Shown here in pieces: positions 6,199-14,642 of a stretch of 23,883 nucleotides of DNA. Within the stretch, counting starts at the first letter, position 1, and each line of letters opens with the position of its first letter. The position numbers were made by a program, and so were the translations under genes. The notes below the pieces were generated by a model. It saw only the letters and a program-made list of their open reading frames with translations. It searched no databases and was not told the DNA's origin. Source of the stretch: an uncultured Succinatimonas sp. (lineage in GTDB: Bacteria; Pseudomonadota; Gammaproteobacteria; Enterobacterales; Succinivibrionaceae); contig NZ_CAJKVK010000026.1 in assembly GCF_905203285.1 (NCBI RefSeq), forward strand, positions 1-23,883, in the 5' to 3' direction.

Positions 6199-9039
6199 AT
6201 GGATAACATTATCGTTCGCGGTGCCCGCACCCATAATTTAAAAAATATTTCACTGACCATTCCGCGTGACAAGCTGTGCGTCATAACGGGCCTTTCAGGT
6301 TCAGGAAAATCATCTTTAGCTTTTGACACCCTCTATGCAGAAGGCCAGCGGCGCTATGTCGAATCTCTTTCCGCTTATGCCCGCCAATTCCTACAACTTA
6401 TGGATAAGCCTGACGTTGACTCAATCGACGGACTGTCACCTGCTATTTCCATTGAACAAAAATCAACCTCCCACAACCCGCGTTCAACCGTAGGTACTAT
6501 TACTGAAATTCACGATTATCTGCGTCTTATGTGGGCTCGCGTCGGAATTGCGCGCTGCCCTGAACACGGCATTGAACTTAAAGCCCAAACCGTATCGCAG
6601 ATGGTTGATCAGGTTCTATCCTTACCTGAAGGATCGCGTTATATGATCCTCTCTCCTGTTGTGCGCGGACGTAAAGGTGAATACAAACAATTATTTGCCG
6701 AGCTTGCGCGTGACGGCTTTATCCGTGCCCGTGTTGACGGAGAGGTATGCGACTTAACCGATCCTCCGGAACTGGCTTTGCACATAAAGCACAATATAGA
6801 AGTTATTATCGATCGCTTTAAAGTACGCGCAGATCTTAAGCAGCGGCTTGCCGAATCTTTTGAAACCGCACTTAAAACCTCTGACGGTTTGGCAATTTTG
6901 TCACCGATGGACGAACATGAAGAAAGTGCCGAGGTCATGTTCTCGTCCCGTTACTCTTGCCCTATTTGCGGCTACTCTATCCCGGAACTTGAACCGCGCA
7001 ACTTTTCCTTTAATAATCCGCACGGAGCATGCCCTGACTGCGACGGTCTGGGCGTTCAAATGGAGTTTTCAGAAGAAAAAATAGTTCCTGATCCTAATAA
7101 GTCAATTTATGACGGAGCCATCATCGGTTGGGATCGCCGTTCTTTCTTTTACTACCGTCTTCTTGAATCCGTCGCCAAATATTACGGCATTGACATTAAA
7201 AAACCGTTTAAGGATTTAAGTAAAAAAGAACAAAAACTTTTCTTATACGGTACCGATGAACCTATAACCATGGAGTTCTCTACTTTCTCGGGAAGCAGAA
7301 AAGAAACGCGCTATCAGCCGTTTGAGGGTGTTATCCCCAACTATATACGCAGGATTCACGAGACGGAATCGGATCTGGTTAGAGACGAACTTGCAAAACT
7401 TATGACCTCCCACCCGTGCCGCAGCTGCCACGGCACGCGCCTTAAAAAAGAATACTGCAATGTGTTTGTTTCCGGCAAAACACTGCCTGAAATCAATGAA
7501 ATGTCCATTGAAAAAGCCCGTGAGTTTTTCTTGAATATCAAGCTTTCAAAGCAGGAACATAGTATTGCCGACCGTATCTTGAAAGAAATCAATGACCGAC
7601 TATCTTTTTTAATCAACGTGGGACTTGGATATCTGACATTATCGCGCTCCGCAGAAACACTGTCAGGCGGTGAAGCCCAGCGCATTCGTCTTGCAAGCCA
7701 GATAGGTGCAGGTCTTGTAGGCGTAATGTACATTCTTGACGAACCGAGCATCGGTCTGCATCAGCGCGACAACCAAAAACTTTTAGATGCTCTAAAGCAC
7801 CTTAGGGATTTAGGCAATACCGTTCTTGTCGTAGAACATGATGAAGACGCAATCCGTTCTGCCGACTTCGTATTGGATATCGGTCCCGGTGCCGGTGTCC
7901 ACGGAGGCACAGTTGTTGCAGCGGGAACGCCGCAAGAAATCATGGACAACAAAGCGTCGTTAACCGGTGACTATCTATCAGGGCGTAAAATAATTCCCAT
8001 ACCTAAAAAACGCGTAAAGCCGCAAAAAGATAAATTCTTAACTTTAAAAGGCTGTACGGGAAACAATCTTAAAAATGTCACTGCATCTTTTCCCTGCGGC
8101 TGCTTTGTTGTTGTAACCGGAGTTTCCGGTTCAGGAAAATCAACCTTAGTCAATGACACCTTGGTACGTATTGCCGAAAGACGCTTAAACGGCGTCACCG
8201 CAAATGATAACCCTGCTCCGTTTAAGGAAATCACGGGGCTTGAGAATTTTGACAAGATAATCTGTATTGACCAAAGCCCAATAGGAAGAACGCCGCGATC
8301 AAATCCTGCGACCTATGTCGGACTGTTCCAAGGCATACGCGATCTTTTTGCCATGACTCCCGAGGCCCGCGCCCGCGGTTATACACCCGGCCGTTTTTCA
8401 TTTAATGTCAAAGGTGGGCGCTGTGAAGCCTGTCAAGGTGACGGTACCATCAAGGTAGAAATGCACTTTTTACCTGACATCTTCGTACAATGCGAAGAAT
8501 GCCACGGAAAACGCTATAACCGTGAAACTTTGGAAATCACTTATAAAGGTAAAAACATTTCCGATGTCCTGAACATGACGATTGAAGAAGCGCTTAATTT
8601 CTTCTCATCAGTACCGCAGATTGCCCGCAAGCTTCAAACCCTTATGGATGTAGGTCTTTCTTATATTACATTAGGACAAGCCGCAACCACTTTCTCAGGC
8701 GGTGAAGCCCAGCGCATCAAGCTCTCAAAAGAGCTGTCACGCCGTTCTACAGGAAAAACTCTTTATGTCCTTGACGAGCCAACGACCGGACTGCATTTCC
8801 ATGACGTAAAACAGCTTTTGGATGTACTTTTAAAACTGCGTGATGAAGGCAATACCGTAGTAGTAATTGAACATAACCTTGACGTTATAAAAACTGCCGA
8901 TTGGCTTATCGACTTGGGGCCTGAAGGCGGCGCCGGCGGCGGAACGGTTATTACTGCAGGAACACCTGAAGATGTGGCAAAATGTAAAGAATCATTCACG
9001 GGACAATTTTTAAAACCTATTTTAAAAAGAGGTTTTTAA
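6199..9039 (+). CDS. uvrA: Excinuclease ABC subunit A
   Basis: UvrA is the damage-recognition ATPase of nucleotide excision repair; it dimerises and loads UvrB. The 946-residue product (E. coli 940) contains two ABC modules: Walker A GLSGSGKSS at 31-39 and GVSGSGKST near 641, signatures LSGGEAQRIRLA and FSGGEAQRIKLS, and Walker B ILDEPSIGLH and VLDEPTTGLH. Three zinc-binding CxxC pairs are visible: CPICGY with CPDCDG (about 254-283), CRSCHG (about 409) and CEACQG with CEECHG (about 745-770). The start MDNIIVRGARTHNLKNI is the family N-terminus. No good Shine-Dalgarno or LexA box was found upstream. A DUF2750 gene follows after 18 bases. Confidence 0.99.
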   Translation: MDNIIVRGARTHNLKNISLTIPRDKLCVITGLSGSGKSSLAFDTLYAEGQRRYVESLSAYARQFLQLMDKPDVDSIDGLSPAISIEQKSTSHNPRSTVGTITEIHDYLRLMWARVGIARCPEHGIELKAQTVSQMVDQVLSLPEGSRYMILSPVVRGRKGEYKQLFAELARDGFIRARVDGEVCDLTDPPELALHIKHNIEVIIDRFKVRADLKQRLAESFETALKTSDGLAILSPMDEHEESAEVMFSSRYSCPICGYSIPELEPRNFSFNNPHGACPDCDGLGVQMEFSEEKIVPDPNKSIYDGAIIGWDRRSFFYYRLLESVAKYYGIDIKKPFKDLSKKEQKLFLYGTDEPITMEFSTFSGSRKETRYQPFEGVIPNYIRRIHETESDLVRDELAKLMTSHPCRSCHGTRLKKEYCNVFVSGKTLPEINEMSIEKAREFFLNIKLSKQEHSIADRILKEINDRLSFLINVGLGYLTLSRSAETLSGGEAQRIRLASQIGAGLVGVMYILDEPSIGLHQRDNQKLLDALKHLRDLGNTVLVVEHDEDAIRSADFVLDIGPGAGVHGGTVVAAGTPQEIMDNKASLTGDYLSGRKIIPIPKKRVKPQKDKFLTLKGCTGNNLKNVTASFPCGCFVVVTGVSGSGKSTLVNDTLVRIAERRLNGVTANDNPAPFKEITGLENFDKIICIDQSPIGRTPRSNPATYVGLFQGIRDLFAMTPEARARGYTPGRFSFNVKGGRCEACQGDGTIKVEMHFLPDIFVQCEECHGKRYNRETLEITYKGKNISDVLNMTIEEALNFFSSVPQIARKLQTLMDVGLSYITLGQAATTFSGGEAQRIKLSKELSRRSTGKTLYVLDEPTTGLHFHDVKQLLDVLLKLRDEGNTVVVIEHNLDVIKTADWLIDLGPEGGAGGGTVITAGTPEDVAKCKESFTGQFLKPILKRGF

Positions 9040-9057
9040 GCCTAAAAAGGAGATTTT

Positions 9058-9453
9058 ATGTACGAACTTACCGATAAAGAACACGATGCCGTACTGCAAT
9101 TAAATGACGAGTACCGTGAAGCTCATTTTAAGCAGAAAGTTCAAAGTCAGCAGGGTCTTTACATCCTGTTAGGAGAAGAAGGACCTTTTATGCTTTCCGA
9201 TCTTGAAGAAGATGAAAATAAGGAAAAAAGCACCGTTTTACCGGTCTGGTGCCACGAAAAATATGCTGAAGATTATGCTGCCATGAATAACCTTTCCGGA
9301 GTAAAGCCCCAGTTCATTACCGCCAAAGCTTGGAATGAATATTGGGTAAAAGCATTAGAAGAGGCTCAAGTTCTCCTCGGATTTATGCCGTTTAACGATA
9401 ATTTTAACGTCGGAGATGTTTCCTCAATCGACCCTGAAAATGTCGCCGGTTAA
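9058..9453 (+). CDS. DUF2750 family protein of unknown function
   Basis: This small cytoplasmic, acidic protein (131 residues) has no signal peptide or membrane segment. The pattern of a glycine-containing strand (GLYILLGEEGPFML), a VWCHEKYAEDYA motif, a tryptophan-containing helix (AKAWNEYWVKALEEAQVLLGFMP) and a late FNVGDVSSIDP resembles DUF2750 proteins, whose function is unknown. It starts 18 bases after the uvrA stop behind an excellent ribosome site (AAAAAGGAG then ATTTT), so it is probably co-transcribed with uvrA, and it ends just before a shared terminator. A repair role would be speculation from position. The family call is from remembered motif pattern, not a search. Confidence 0.75.
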   Translation: MYELTDKEHDAVLQLNDEYREAHFKQKVQSQQGLYILLGEEGPFMLSDLEEDENKEKSTVLPVWCHEKYAEDYAAMNNLSGVKPQFITAKAWNEYWVKALEEAQVLLGFMPFNDNFNVGDVSSIDPENVAG

Positions 9454-9476
9454 GAGGAAAAACATTAATTAAAACG

Positions 9477-9500
9477 CTAAAGCACCAAATGGTGCTTTAG
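9477..9500. terminator. Bidirectional intrinsic terminator
   Basis: CTAAAGCACC (9477-9486) pairs perfectly with GGTGCTTTAG (9491-9500) around an AAAT loop. TTTT follows on the plus strand and a T-rich stretch on the minus strand. It lies between convergent units and should serve both uvrA-DUF2750 and the mla-transporter operon. Confidence 0.88.
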
Positions 9501-9502
9501 TT

Positions 9503-10498
9503 TTACTCCTGATACGGTTCAAGCCCCTCTTTGGCTCTTTTCTCGTTCCATCTGGTGCGATACCACATCTGAAAACCGTTTACTATGTTTTGCCATAACA
9601 CGTAAGTCCCGGGGGAAATCGCAGCAGCAGGTGATAAATAAGTAAATGCTGTCCAGACTCCAAAAACCATGTTCTTTTGCCCAAATCCCTGACCTGCGGT
9701 AACACGCTGTCCTTCCTGATGTCCTACAAGCTTGCCTACCGCAAATTGAACCGCACAGCTTATAAGTCCTGCAAACGCGAGCATAATAAGCATAAAACCG
9801 CTTTCATCGGAATTTACAACGCAGCGCAATGCTTCTCCCGTAACTGAAACTAAAGTAATGCCCCACAGATAAAAAGCCAAATCTTTGCATTTGCTTACGA
9901 TAAAGTGATGCAGTCTTCTTACAAAATAGCGTACGAACAATCCTAAAAACAACGGCAACACAATCATCGGGAAAACCCGCGGCACGATAATTGAAAACTC
10001 ATGCCAAAAAGTCTCGCCGTTATCGCTTATAAGCGGAAATAAAAGTGGAATTAAAATCGCCGACAAAACATTTGACATCAGCATATAAGAAGTAAGAGAT
10101 GATTCGTTTCCTCCTAATTTTCCGCCGATAACCGCTGCAGCTGCTGCGGTCGGGGTTATAACGCAAACTAAAAAACCTTCAAGCGGTAAAGCAAACGCGG
10201 CCTCAGGAAAAGAACGGATAATAAACGTGCATGCTACGCAAATAACAGTTTGTAAGGCTATCAAATAAAAATGCCAGCGATGCGGCTTCATCTGCTTTAC
10301 TTCAACCTTACAAAATGAAACAAACAGCATCGTAAAAATAAGCCACGGAATCGCTTTATCCAAAGTTACGGCGACAAATGGCTTTAAAGGAGATAAAAAC
10401 GATAAAAAATGAAAAGCACTGTAAATAATGCACCCTGTGACGATAGCAAGAGGCAATAGATAAGTACGAACAGCTCTAATAACAATTTCTTTATTCAT
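9503..10498 (-). CDS. BASS-family (bile acid:Na+ symporter-like) transporter, copy 1
   Basis: This 331-residue inner-membrane protein is hydrophobic along its length, with about nine or ten predicted membrane segments. BASS-fold marks are the N-terminal LKPF plus PWLIFTMLFVSFCKVEVKQM segment, the core motif TPTAAAAAVIGGKLGGNESS (about 116-135) ending in SLTSYMLMSN, and the late GQGFGQKNMVFG with AISPGTYVLWQNIVNG. BASS proteins carry organic anions (bile acids, pantoate, keto acids) with sodium; the substrate here is unknown. It is a paralogue of the next gene upstream, sharing well over half its residues by eye, including the C-terminal PYQE. The ATG has no evident Shine-Dalgarno, but it aligns with the paralogue's start. 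It ends at the bidirectional terminator. Confidence 0.8.
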   Translation of the reverse strand: MNKEIVIRAVRTYLLPLAIVTGCIIYSAFHFLSFLSPLKPFVAVTLDKAIPWLIFTMLFVSFCKVEVKQMKPHRWHFYLIALQTVICVACTFIIRSFPEAAFALPLEGFLVCVITPTAAAAAVIGGKLGGNESSLTSYMLMSNVLSAILIPLLFPLISDNGETFWHEFSIIVPRVFPMIVLPLFLGLFVRYFVRRLHHFIVSKCKDLAFYLWGITLVSVTGEALRCVVNSDESGFMLIMLAFAGLISCAVQFAVGKLVGHQEGQRVTAGQGFGQKNMVFGVWTAFTYLSPAAAISPGTYVLWQNIVNGFQMWYRTRWNEKRAKEGLEPYQE

Positions 10499-10535
10499 GA
10501 CGATAACGCGGCACGCATTTTATTGATGCTTTATT

Positions 10536-10553
10536 CTGAAAATTCATTTTCAG
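10536..10553. repeat. Short perfect inverted repeat between the BASS paralogues
   Basis: CTGAAAAT (10536-10543) pairs with ATTTTCAG (10546-10553) across two bases. It lies in the 133-base gap between the two transporter genes. There is no T-run after it in the direction of transcription, so it is not a standard terminator; an operator or attenuating RNA hairpin is possible. Confidence 0.4.
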
Positions 10554-10631
10554 TGCATTTTAAGACTCTTACTTTTAAGAAAAAATTATTTGCTGGAAAT
10601 TTTCGCTTTGCACCAAAAGAGAACGTAACCT

Positions 10632-11630
10632 TCATTCCTGATAAGGAGATTTCCCCTGTTTTTGCAAACGGTCATTCCACTTGTCACGATACCATAATTG
10701 ATAACTGTTAACTAAATTCTGCCATAACACGTAACATCCGGGAGAAATAGCGGCAGTAGGTGCCAAATACGAGAGCGCGACCCATACGCCGAAGACCATA
10801 TTTTTTTGTCCGAATGCCTGTCCTGCTGAAATACGCTGTCCTGCAATATGACCTACAAACTTGCCGATACAAAATTGAATCAAACAAACTATTAAGCTGA
10901 CTAAAGCCAAAAAGAGTAAAAAGCTTCCTTCTTCTTTTGAATTTACTATGCTGCGCAAAACTTCGCCCGTAATGGTGATAGTAGTTGTTGCCCAAATGTA
11001 AAAAGCTAAATTTTTACATTTTGTAACAATAAAATGATGAAATTTCGGAACGTAGTATTTAACTGCAAGAGCCGTAACGAACGGCATCACGATCATCGGA
11101 AAAACCCGCGGCAGAATCTGCAGAAAATCTTCAATAAAACCTGCGTCATTATTAGTAATAAAAGGGAACAAAAACGGAATAAGGACAGCCGATGCCATAT
11201 TGGACATGATCATATAAGAAGTAAGGGATGATTCGTTACCTCCGAGCTTTCCGGTAATAACGGCTGCAGCCGCAGCTGTCGGAATAATCACGCACACAAG
11301 AACGCCTTCAAGCGTATAAACAACCGCCTCACTTGAAGTCGTCCTTATTATTAGAATAAAAACAACGCTTAAAACCAACTGTATAACAAGCAGCGCCGCA
11401 TGCCATTTGCGCGGTCGCATCTCTTTTACATCAACCTTGCAAAACGACACGAACAGCATGATAAAAATAAGCCACGGCACGACATACTCAAGGCCTAAAT
11501 TGACATACGGCTTTAACGGCGCTAAAAAGCTTAGATAATGAAAGGCCGCATACACGATGCAGCCTATACATATAGCAATTGCTAAAAGCCATGCCTGCAG
11601 CTTTTTAACGAGTTTGTCCCGATCAATCAT
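10632..11630 (-). CDS. BASS-family transporter, copy 2
   Basis: This 332-residue paralogue of the preceding entry has the same layout: about nine or ten membrane segments, PWLIFIMLFVSFCKVDVKEM, IPTAAAAAVITGKLGGNESS (about 117-136), GQAFGQKNMVFG and AISPGCYVLWQNLVNS. Its ATG lies 26 bases after the mlaB stop with no promoter or terminator visible between, so it should be transcribed from the mla operon. The two copies are intact and have diverged throughout, which suggests an old duplication with both maintained, possibly for different substrates or as a pair. Substrate cannot be told from sequence. The link to Mla (envelope lipid homeostasis) rests on position only. Confidence 0.8.
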   Translation of the reverse strand: MIDRDKLVKKLQAWLLAIAICIGCIVYAAFHYLSFLAPLKPYVNLGLEYVVPWLIFIMLFVSFCKVDVKEMRPRKWHAALLVIQLVLSVVFILIIRTTSSEAVVYTLEGVLVCVIIPTAAAAAVITGKLGGNESSLTSYMIMSNMASAVLIPFLFPFITNNDAGFIEDFLQILPRVFPMIVMPFVTALAVKYYVPKFHHFIVTKCKNLAFYIWATTTITITGEVLRSIVNSKEEGSFLLFLALVSLIVCLIQFCIGKFVGHIAGQRISAGQAFGQKNMVFGVWVALSYLAPTAAISPGCYVLWQNLVNSYQLWYRDKWNDRLQKQGKSPYQE

Positions 11631-11656
11631 ATGCCTGACGCAAATTGCGCAATCCT

Positions 11657-11905
11657 TTACTTTTGCACGTCAAACAAATCCTGAAGACGGAATGTCTTAA
11701 TAAGCTGCAAAGCGTTTTCCGGCGCATTTTTAATAATAAGCTTATTATTCTTTTGATGTTTCGCCCACTGTACTAAAAACGCAATTCCTGCGGAATCCAC
11801 AGAAGCATCCTGCGCAAACATAACGGAATCCGACATAAACAGTTCCTCTCGTTCTTTCCAAAGATTAGGAACCGTTTTGACCGTCAATTTTTGCAAAACA
11901 TTCAT
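11657..11905 (-). CDS. mlaB: MlaB, STAS-domain subunit of the Mla lipid transporter
   Basis: MlaB is the small cytoplasmic STAS protein that binds MlaF and is needed for activity of the MlaFEDB complex. The 82-residue product is a single STAS domain with the characteristic VDSAGIAFLVQWAK (about 36-49); E. coli MlaB has VDSAG at the same place. Its ATG overlaps the mlaC stop as ATGA, implying coupled translation. The next gene on the strand begins after 26 bases and is a BASS transporter instead of the usual ibaG and murA. Confidence 0.93.
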   Translation of the reverse strand: MNVLQKLTVKTVPNLWKEREELFMSDSVMFAQDASVDSAGIAFLVQWAKHQKNNKLIIKNAPENALQLIKTFRLQDLFDVQK

Positions 11906-12555
11906 TTTGCCTGGCCTATAGGAGCAGTGTTTAATGATGCATTATGTTCTTTTAAAAGCTCGGTAACACCGGCAACTCCTTTAGTACGAATAAGAGGAGT
12001 TAACTCCGACTGCTTTGCCGACAGCATACTGATGCCTTCTGCTACCATGTCAAAAGCTTTCCACTCACCGGTTTTACTGTTTTTTCTTAATTTGAACACC
12101 ACCTCAAGATCCTGCTTTTGCGGTTCACGAATAAGAAATTTAGTGGAAACCATCGTTTCTTTTGCGCCTACTTTTTCATAAGCAGGGGAAACAAGTTCCT
12201 GATTATTATATTTACCAAGAGCATCGGCATAAGTTGCGACTATATACTCGCCGAAAGCTTCGGTAAAAGCGCTGCGCTCTTCTTTAGTGGCGTTCTTGGC
12301 ATATTGGCCCATTACTGAATAAGCGGCATAAGCTGTATCAACATACGGCATCAAATCCTCACGGATAAGCTGTTTTCTAAAAGCCACGTCACTTAACTTA
12401 TCTTTATTGGCTTTAAGATCACTAAAAGTTTTCTGCGCCACGACATCAACCATCTTATAAGGGTCGGTCATATCAATCGCTGCAGATGCGTTAAAAGAAA
12501 ATAAAGTCAAACCGACTGCTGCAGCGCTTAACAAGGTTTTAAAAAAGTTTTTCAT
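11902..12555 (-). CDS. mlaC: MlaC, periplasmic phospholipid-binding protein
   Basis: MlaC shuttles phospholipid across the periplasm between the outer-membrane MlaA-porin complex and inner-membrane MlaFEDB. The 217-residue product (E. coli 211) begins with a clear signal peptide: KK-like basic start, hydrophobic core LLSAAAVGLTLFSF and cleavage after ASA near residue 25. The mature part follows the Ttg2D/MlaC pattern (KMVDVVAQKTFSDLKANKDK, REDLMPYVDTAYAAYSVMGQ, WKAFDMVAEGISMLSAKQSE). The ATG is preceded by AAGAGGGG. It starts 15 bases after mlaD and overlaps mlaB by four bases. Confidence 0.96.
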   Translation of the reverse strand: MKNFFKTLLSAAAVGLTLFSFNASAAIDMTDPYKMVDVVAQKTFSDLKANKDKLSDVAFRKQLIREDLMPYVDTAYAAYSVMGQYAKNATKEERSAFTEAFGEYIVATYADALGKYNNQELVSPAYEKVGAKETMVSTKFLIREPQKQDLEVVFKLRKNSKTGEWKAFDMVAEGISMLSAKQSELTPLIRTKGVAGVTELLKEHNASLNTAPIGQAK

Positions 12556-12570
12556 AAAAACCCCTCTTAA

Positions 12571-13062
12571 TTATTGAGCGTTTGCCTCATCACCTACGGA
12601 TGAATTGTATAAAAACTTAGCGATAAGATCTTCAAGTACTACCGCCGACTTGGTGTTATTGATGTAATCACCGTCTTGTAAATATGTAGTACCCAAATCT
12701 TCATCATAAAATCCCGGAGTTATTCCGATGTACTGTTCACCGATAATTCCGGCAGTTAAAATCGAAGCCTGCGACTCACTTGAAAGTTCTTTATATTCAG
12801 AATTAATCGCTATATCAACAACCGGAACCAGATCTTTTTCATCAAGCGAAATAGCCTCAACTCTACCTATCAGCACGCCGCCTATGCGTACCGGTGCTCT
12901 TAATTTAAGCGAACCGATATTGTCAAACTTAGCGTGCACGGTATATGTGCTTGATGAGCTGTCAAGAACCAAACCCGCCACCTTAAGCGACATAATCACT
13001 GCCGCGGCAATGCCCAGCACCATAAACAGGCCGACTAAAAATTCAACTTTGCTAAATTTCAT
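12571..13062 (-). CDS. mlaD: MlaD, MCE-domain subunit of the Mla lipid transporter
   Basis: MlaD is anchored in the inner membrane and forms a hexameric MCE ring that passes phospholipid between MlaC and MlaE. The 163-residue product (E. coli 183) has one N-terminal membrane segment at about 8-28, followed by the MCE domain at about 38-116 (YTVHAKFDNIGSLKLRAPVR, GGVLIGRVEAI, ILTAGIIGEQYIGI). The later helix VVLEDLIAKFLY corresponds to the segment lining the ring pore. The tail after it is shorter than in E. coli. The ATG has GGAAAG just upstream and lies 15 bases after mlaE. Confidence 0.96.
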   Translation of the reverse strand: MKFSKVEFLVGLFMVLGIAAAVIMSLKVAGLVLDSSSSTYTVHAKFDNIGSLKLRAPVRIGGVLIGRVEAISLDEKDLVPVVDIAINSEYKELSSESQASILTAGIIGEQYIGITPGFYDEDLGTTYLQDGDYINNTKSAVVLEDLIAKFLYNSSVGDEANAQ

Positions 13063-13077
13063 AAACTTTCCTATTTA

Positions 13078-13851
13078 TTAAAACATCAGTGCCGTAAGCA
13101 CGAAATCCAATCCCAAAACAGCAAGGGATGACTGCACTACAGTCGCGGTAGTGGCATTAGAAATGCCGGATGACGTAGGAGTACAGTCATAACCGTTAAA
13201 TAACGCAATCCAGGTACAGACAATGGCAAAAACAATTGCTTTTACCACCATGCAGCCGATATCTTCCACTAAATCAACACTTGACTGCATACCTGACCAA
13301 TAAATGCCGTCATCAAGCCCAAGCCAGTCAACACCCACAAGCTTACCGCCGTAAATACCGACGAGACAGAACATAATGGATAAAAGTGGCATGGAAATAG
13401 CGCCCGCCCAAAATCGCGGCGAAATAATTCTGCGCAAAGGATCAACTGCCATCATTTCCATTGACGACAACTGTTCACTGGCTTTTAATTGCCCGATCTC
13501 AGCAGTAAGGGCGGATCCGGCACGGCCTGCGTATAAAAGAGCGGTAACCACAGGACCTAATTCACGAATAATGGCAAGTGCCACCAGTGTTCCTAAAGAT
13601 CCGGTTGCCATGAAATCTTTTAGAATATTAAAGCCCTGAAGGCCTAAGACCATACCTATAAAAAGGCCAGACACGAGAATAATGATTACCGACTGCACTC
13701 CCACAAAATAAATTTGCGAAATCAAAAGCGGAAAATGCTTTTTAAAATCAGGCTTACCGATAAGTGCATGATAAAGCATAATGGTCGAGCGCCCGAGCGA
13801 AGTTACTTTTTTAATCGCGTAACGGCCTAATGAACTTACAAATTCAAGCAT
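13078..13851 (-). CDS. mlaE: MlaE, permease subunit of the Mla lipid transporter
   Basis: MlaE is the membrane permease dimer of the MlaFEDB ABC complex. I place the start at the ATG at 13851: GGAGG lies seven bases upstream, it overlaps the mlaF stop as TAATG, and it gives MLEFVSSLGRYAIKK, the family N-terminus. A start 30 bases earlier would add ten unrelated residues. The resulting 257-residue protein has an N-terminal amphipathic helix and about five membrane segments, with the family motifs FIGMVLGLQGFNIL, IRELGPVVTALLYAGRAGSALTAEIG (about 105-130, including the conserved GRxGSAxxAEIG) and NATTATVVQSS near the end. Confidence 0.96.
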   Translation of the reverse strand: MLEFVSSLGRYAIKKVTSLGRSTIMLYHALIGKPDFKKHFPLLISQIYFVGVQSVIIILVSGLFIGMVLGLQGFNILKDFMATGSLGTLVALAIIRELGPVVTALLYAGRAGSALTAEIGQLKASEQLSSMEMMAVDPLRRIISPRFWAGAISMPLLSIMFCLVGIYGGKLVGVDWLGLDDGIYWSGMQSSVDLVEDIGCMVVKAIVFAIVCTWIALFNGYDCTPTSSGISNATTATVVQSSLAVLGLDFVLTALMF

Positions 13852-14642
13852 TAAAGATCCTCCAAATAGGATTTTTCGCATTGCATGCGAAAAGCGTAAG
13901 GACCGTCATACAATCCGTTAATAAACTGGACGATTCTCGGATCTTTACTTTGCCGCACTTCATCAGGTGTTCCCTTGCCGATGACATTACCGTCAGCAAG
14001 AATATATACGTAATGAGCGATTTCCAACACTTCTTTCACATCATGGGTAACAATAAGCGAAGTAATTCCCAAGGATGAATTCAAATCTGAAATAAGCTTA
14101 ACCAATACGCCCATGGTTATCGGATCCTGACCTACAAAAGGTTCGTCGTACATAATAAGATCAGGATCAAGAGCAATCGACCTTGCCAGTGCCGCACGTC
14201 TTGCCATACCTCCCGACAACTCGGACGGCATAAGTTGTGCCGCGCCGCGCAAACCGACAGCCTCAAGCTTCATCGTAACCAAATCATGAATAAGCTCTTC
14301 AGAAAGCTTGGTGTGCTCTCGAAGCGGAAAAGCCGCATTCTCATATACGGTCATGTCGGTAAAAAGAGCACCGCTTTGAAACAGCATACTCATTCTTTTT
14401 CGCAGTTCATACAAATCAGAACGCTTAAGCTTATGCACGTTGATCCCGTCAAACAAAACTTCACCGCGTTCAGGATAAAGCTGCGCACCGATTAACCTTA
14501 ATAATGTGGTTTTTCCCGTACCCGACGGACCTAATATCGCCGTAATTTTACCGCGCGGAATATCCATGCTTAGATTTTTATAAATAGCCCGCCCGCCGTA
14601 AGAAAAATCCAAATCTTTTATTTTGATTAAATTATCATCCAA
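13851..14642 (-). CDS. mlaF: MlaF, ATPase of the Mla lipid transporter
   Basis: MlaF supplies ATP hydrolysis for retrograde phospholipid transport. The 263-residue product has Walker A GPSGTGKT (38-45), Q-loop LFQSGALF (about 88-94), signature LSGGMARR (142-149), Walker B LIMYDEP (162-168) and the H-loop VTHD. The Met after SGG instead of the usual Gln/Glu is typical of the MlaF/Ttg2A group. It is the first gene of the minus-strand operon mlaFEDCB plus two BASS genes, 305 bases upstream of a divergent unit. A possible -10 (TACAAT, minus strand 14735-14730) would give an 80-base leader, but I see no matching -35. Confidence 0.97.
   Translation of the reverse strand: MDDNLIKIKDLDFSYGGRAIYKNLSMDIPRGKITAILGPSGTGKTTLLRLIGAQLYPERGEVLFDGINVHKLKRSDLYELRKRMSMLFQSGALFTDMTVYENAAFPLREHTKLSEELIHDLVTMKLEAVGLRGAAQLMPSELSGGMARRAALARSIALDPDLIMYDEPFVGQDPITMGVLVKLISDLNSSLGITSLIVTHDVKEVLEIAHYVYILADGNVIGKGTPDEVRQSKDPRIVQFINGLYDGPYAFRMQCEKSYLEDL

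Noticed and set aside
6639..8999. Long minus-strand ORFs opposite uvrA (up to 131 codons)
   Set aside because: They are antisense to a clearly coding gene, have no family likeness, and arise from codon bias.
13852..13881. An upstream start for mlaE adding ten residues
   Set aside because: The ATG at 13851 has a GGAGG site and couples to the mlaF stop, and the extra residues do not belong to the family.
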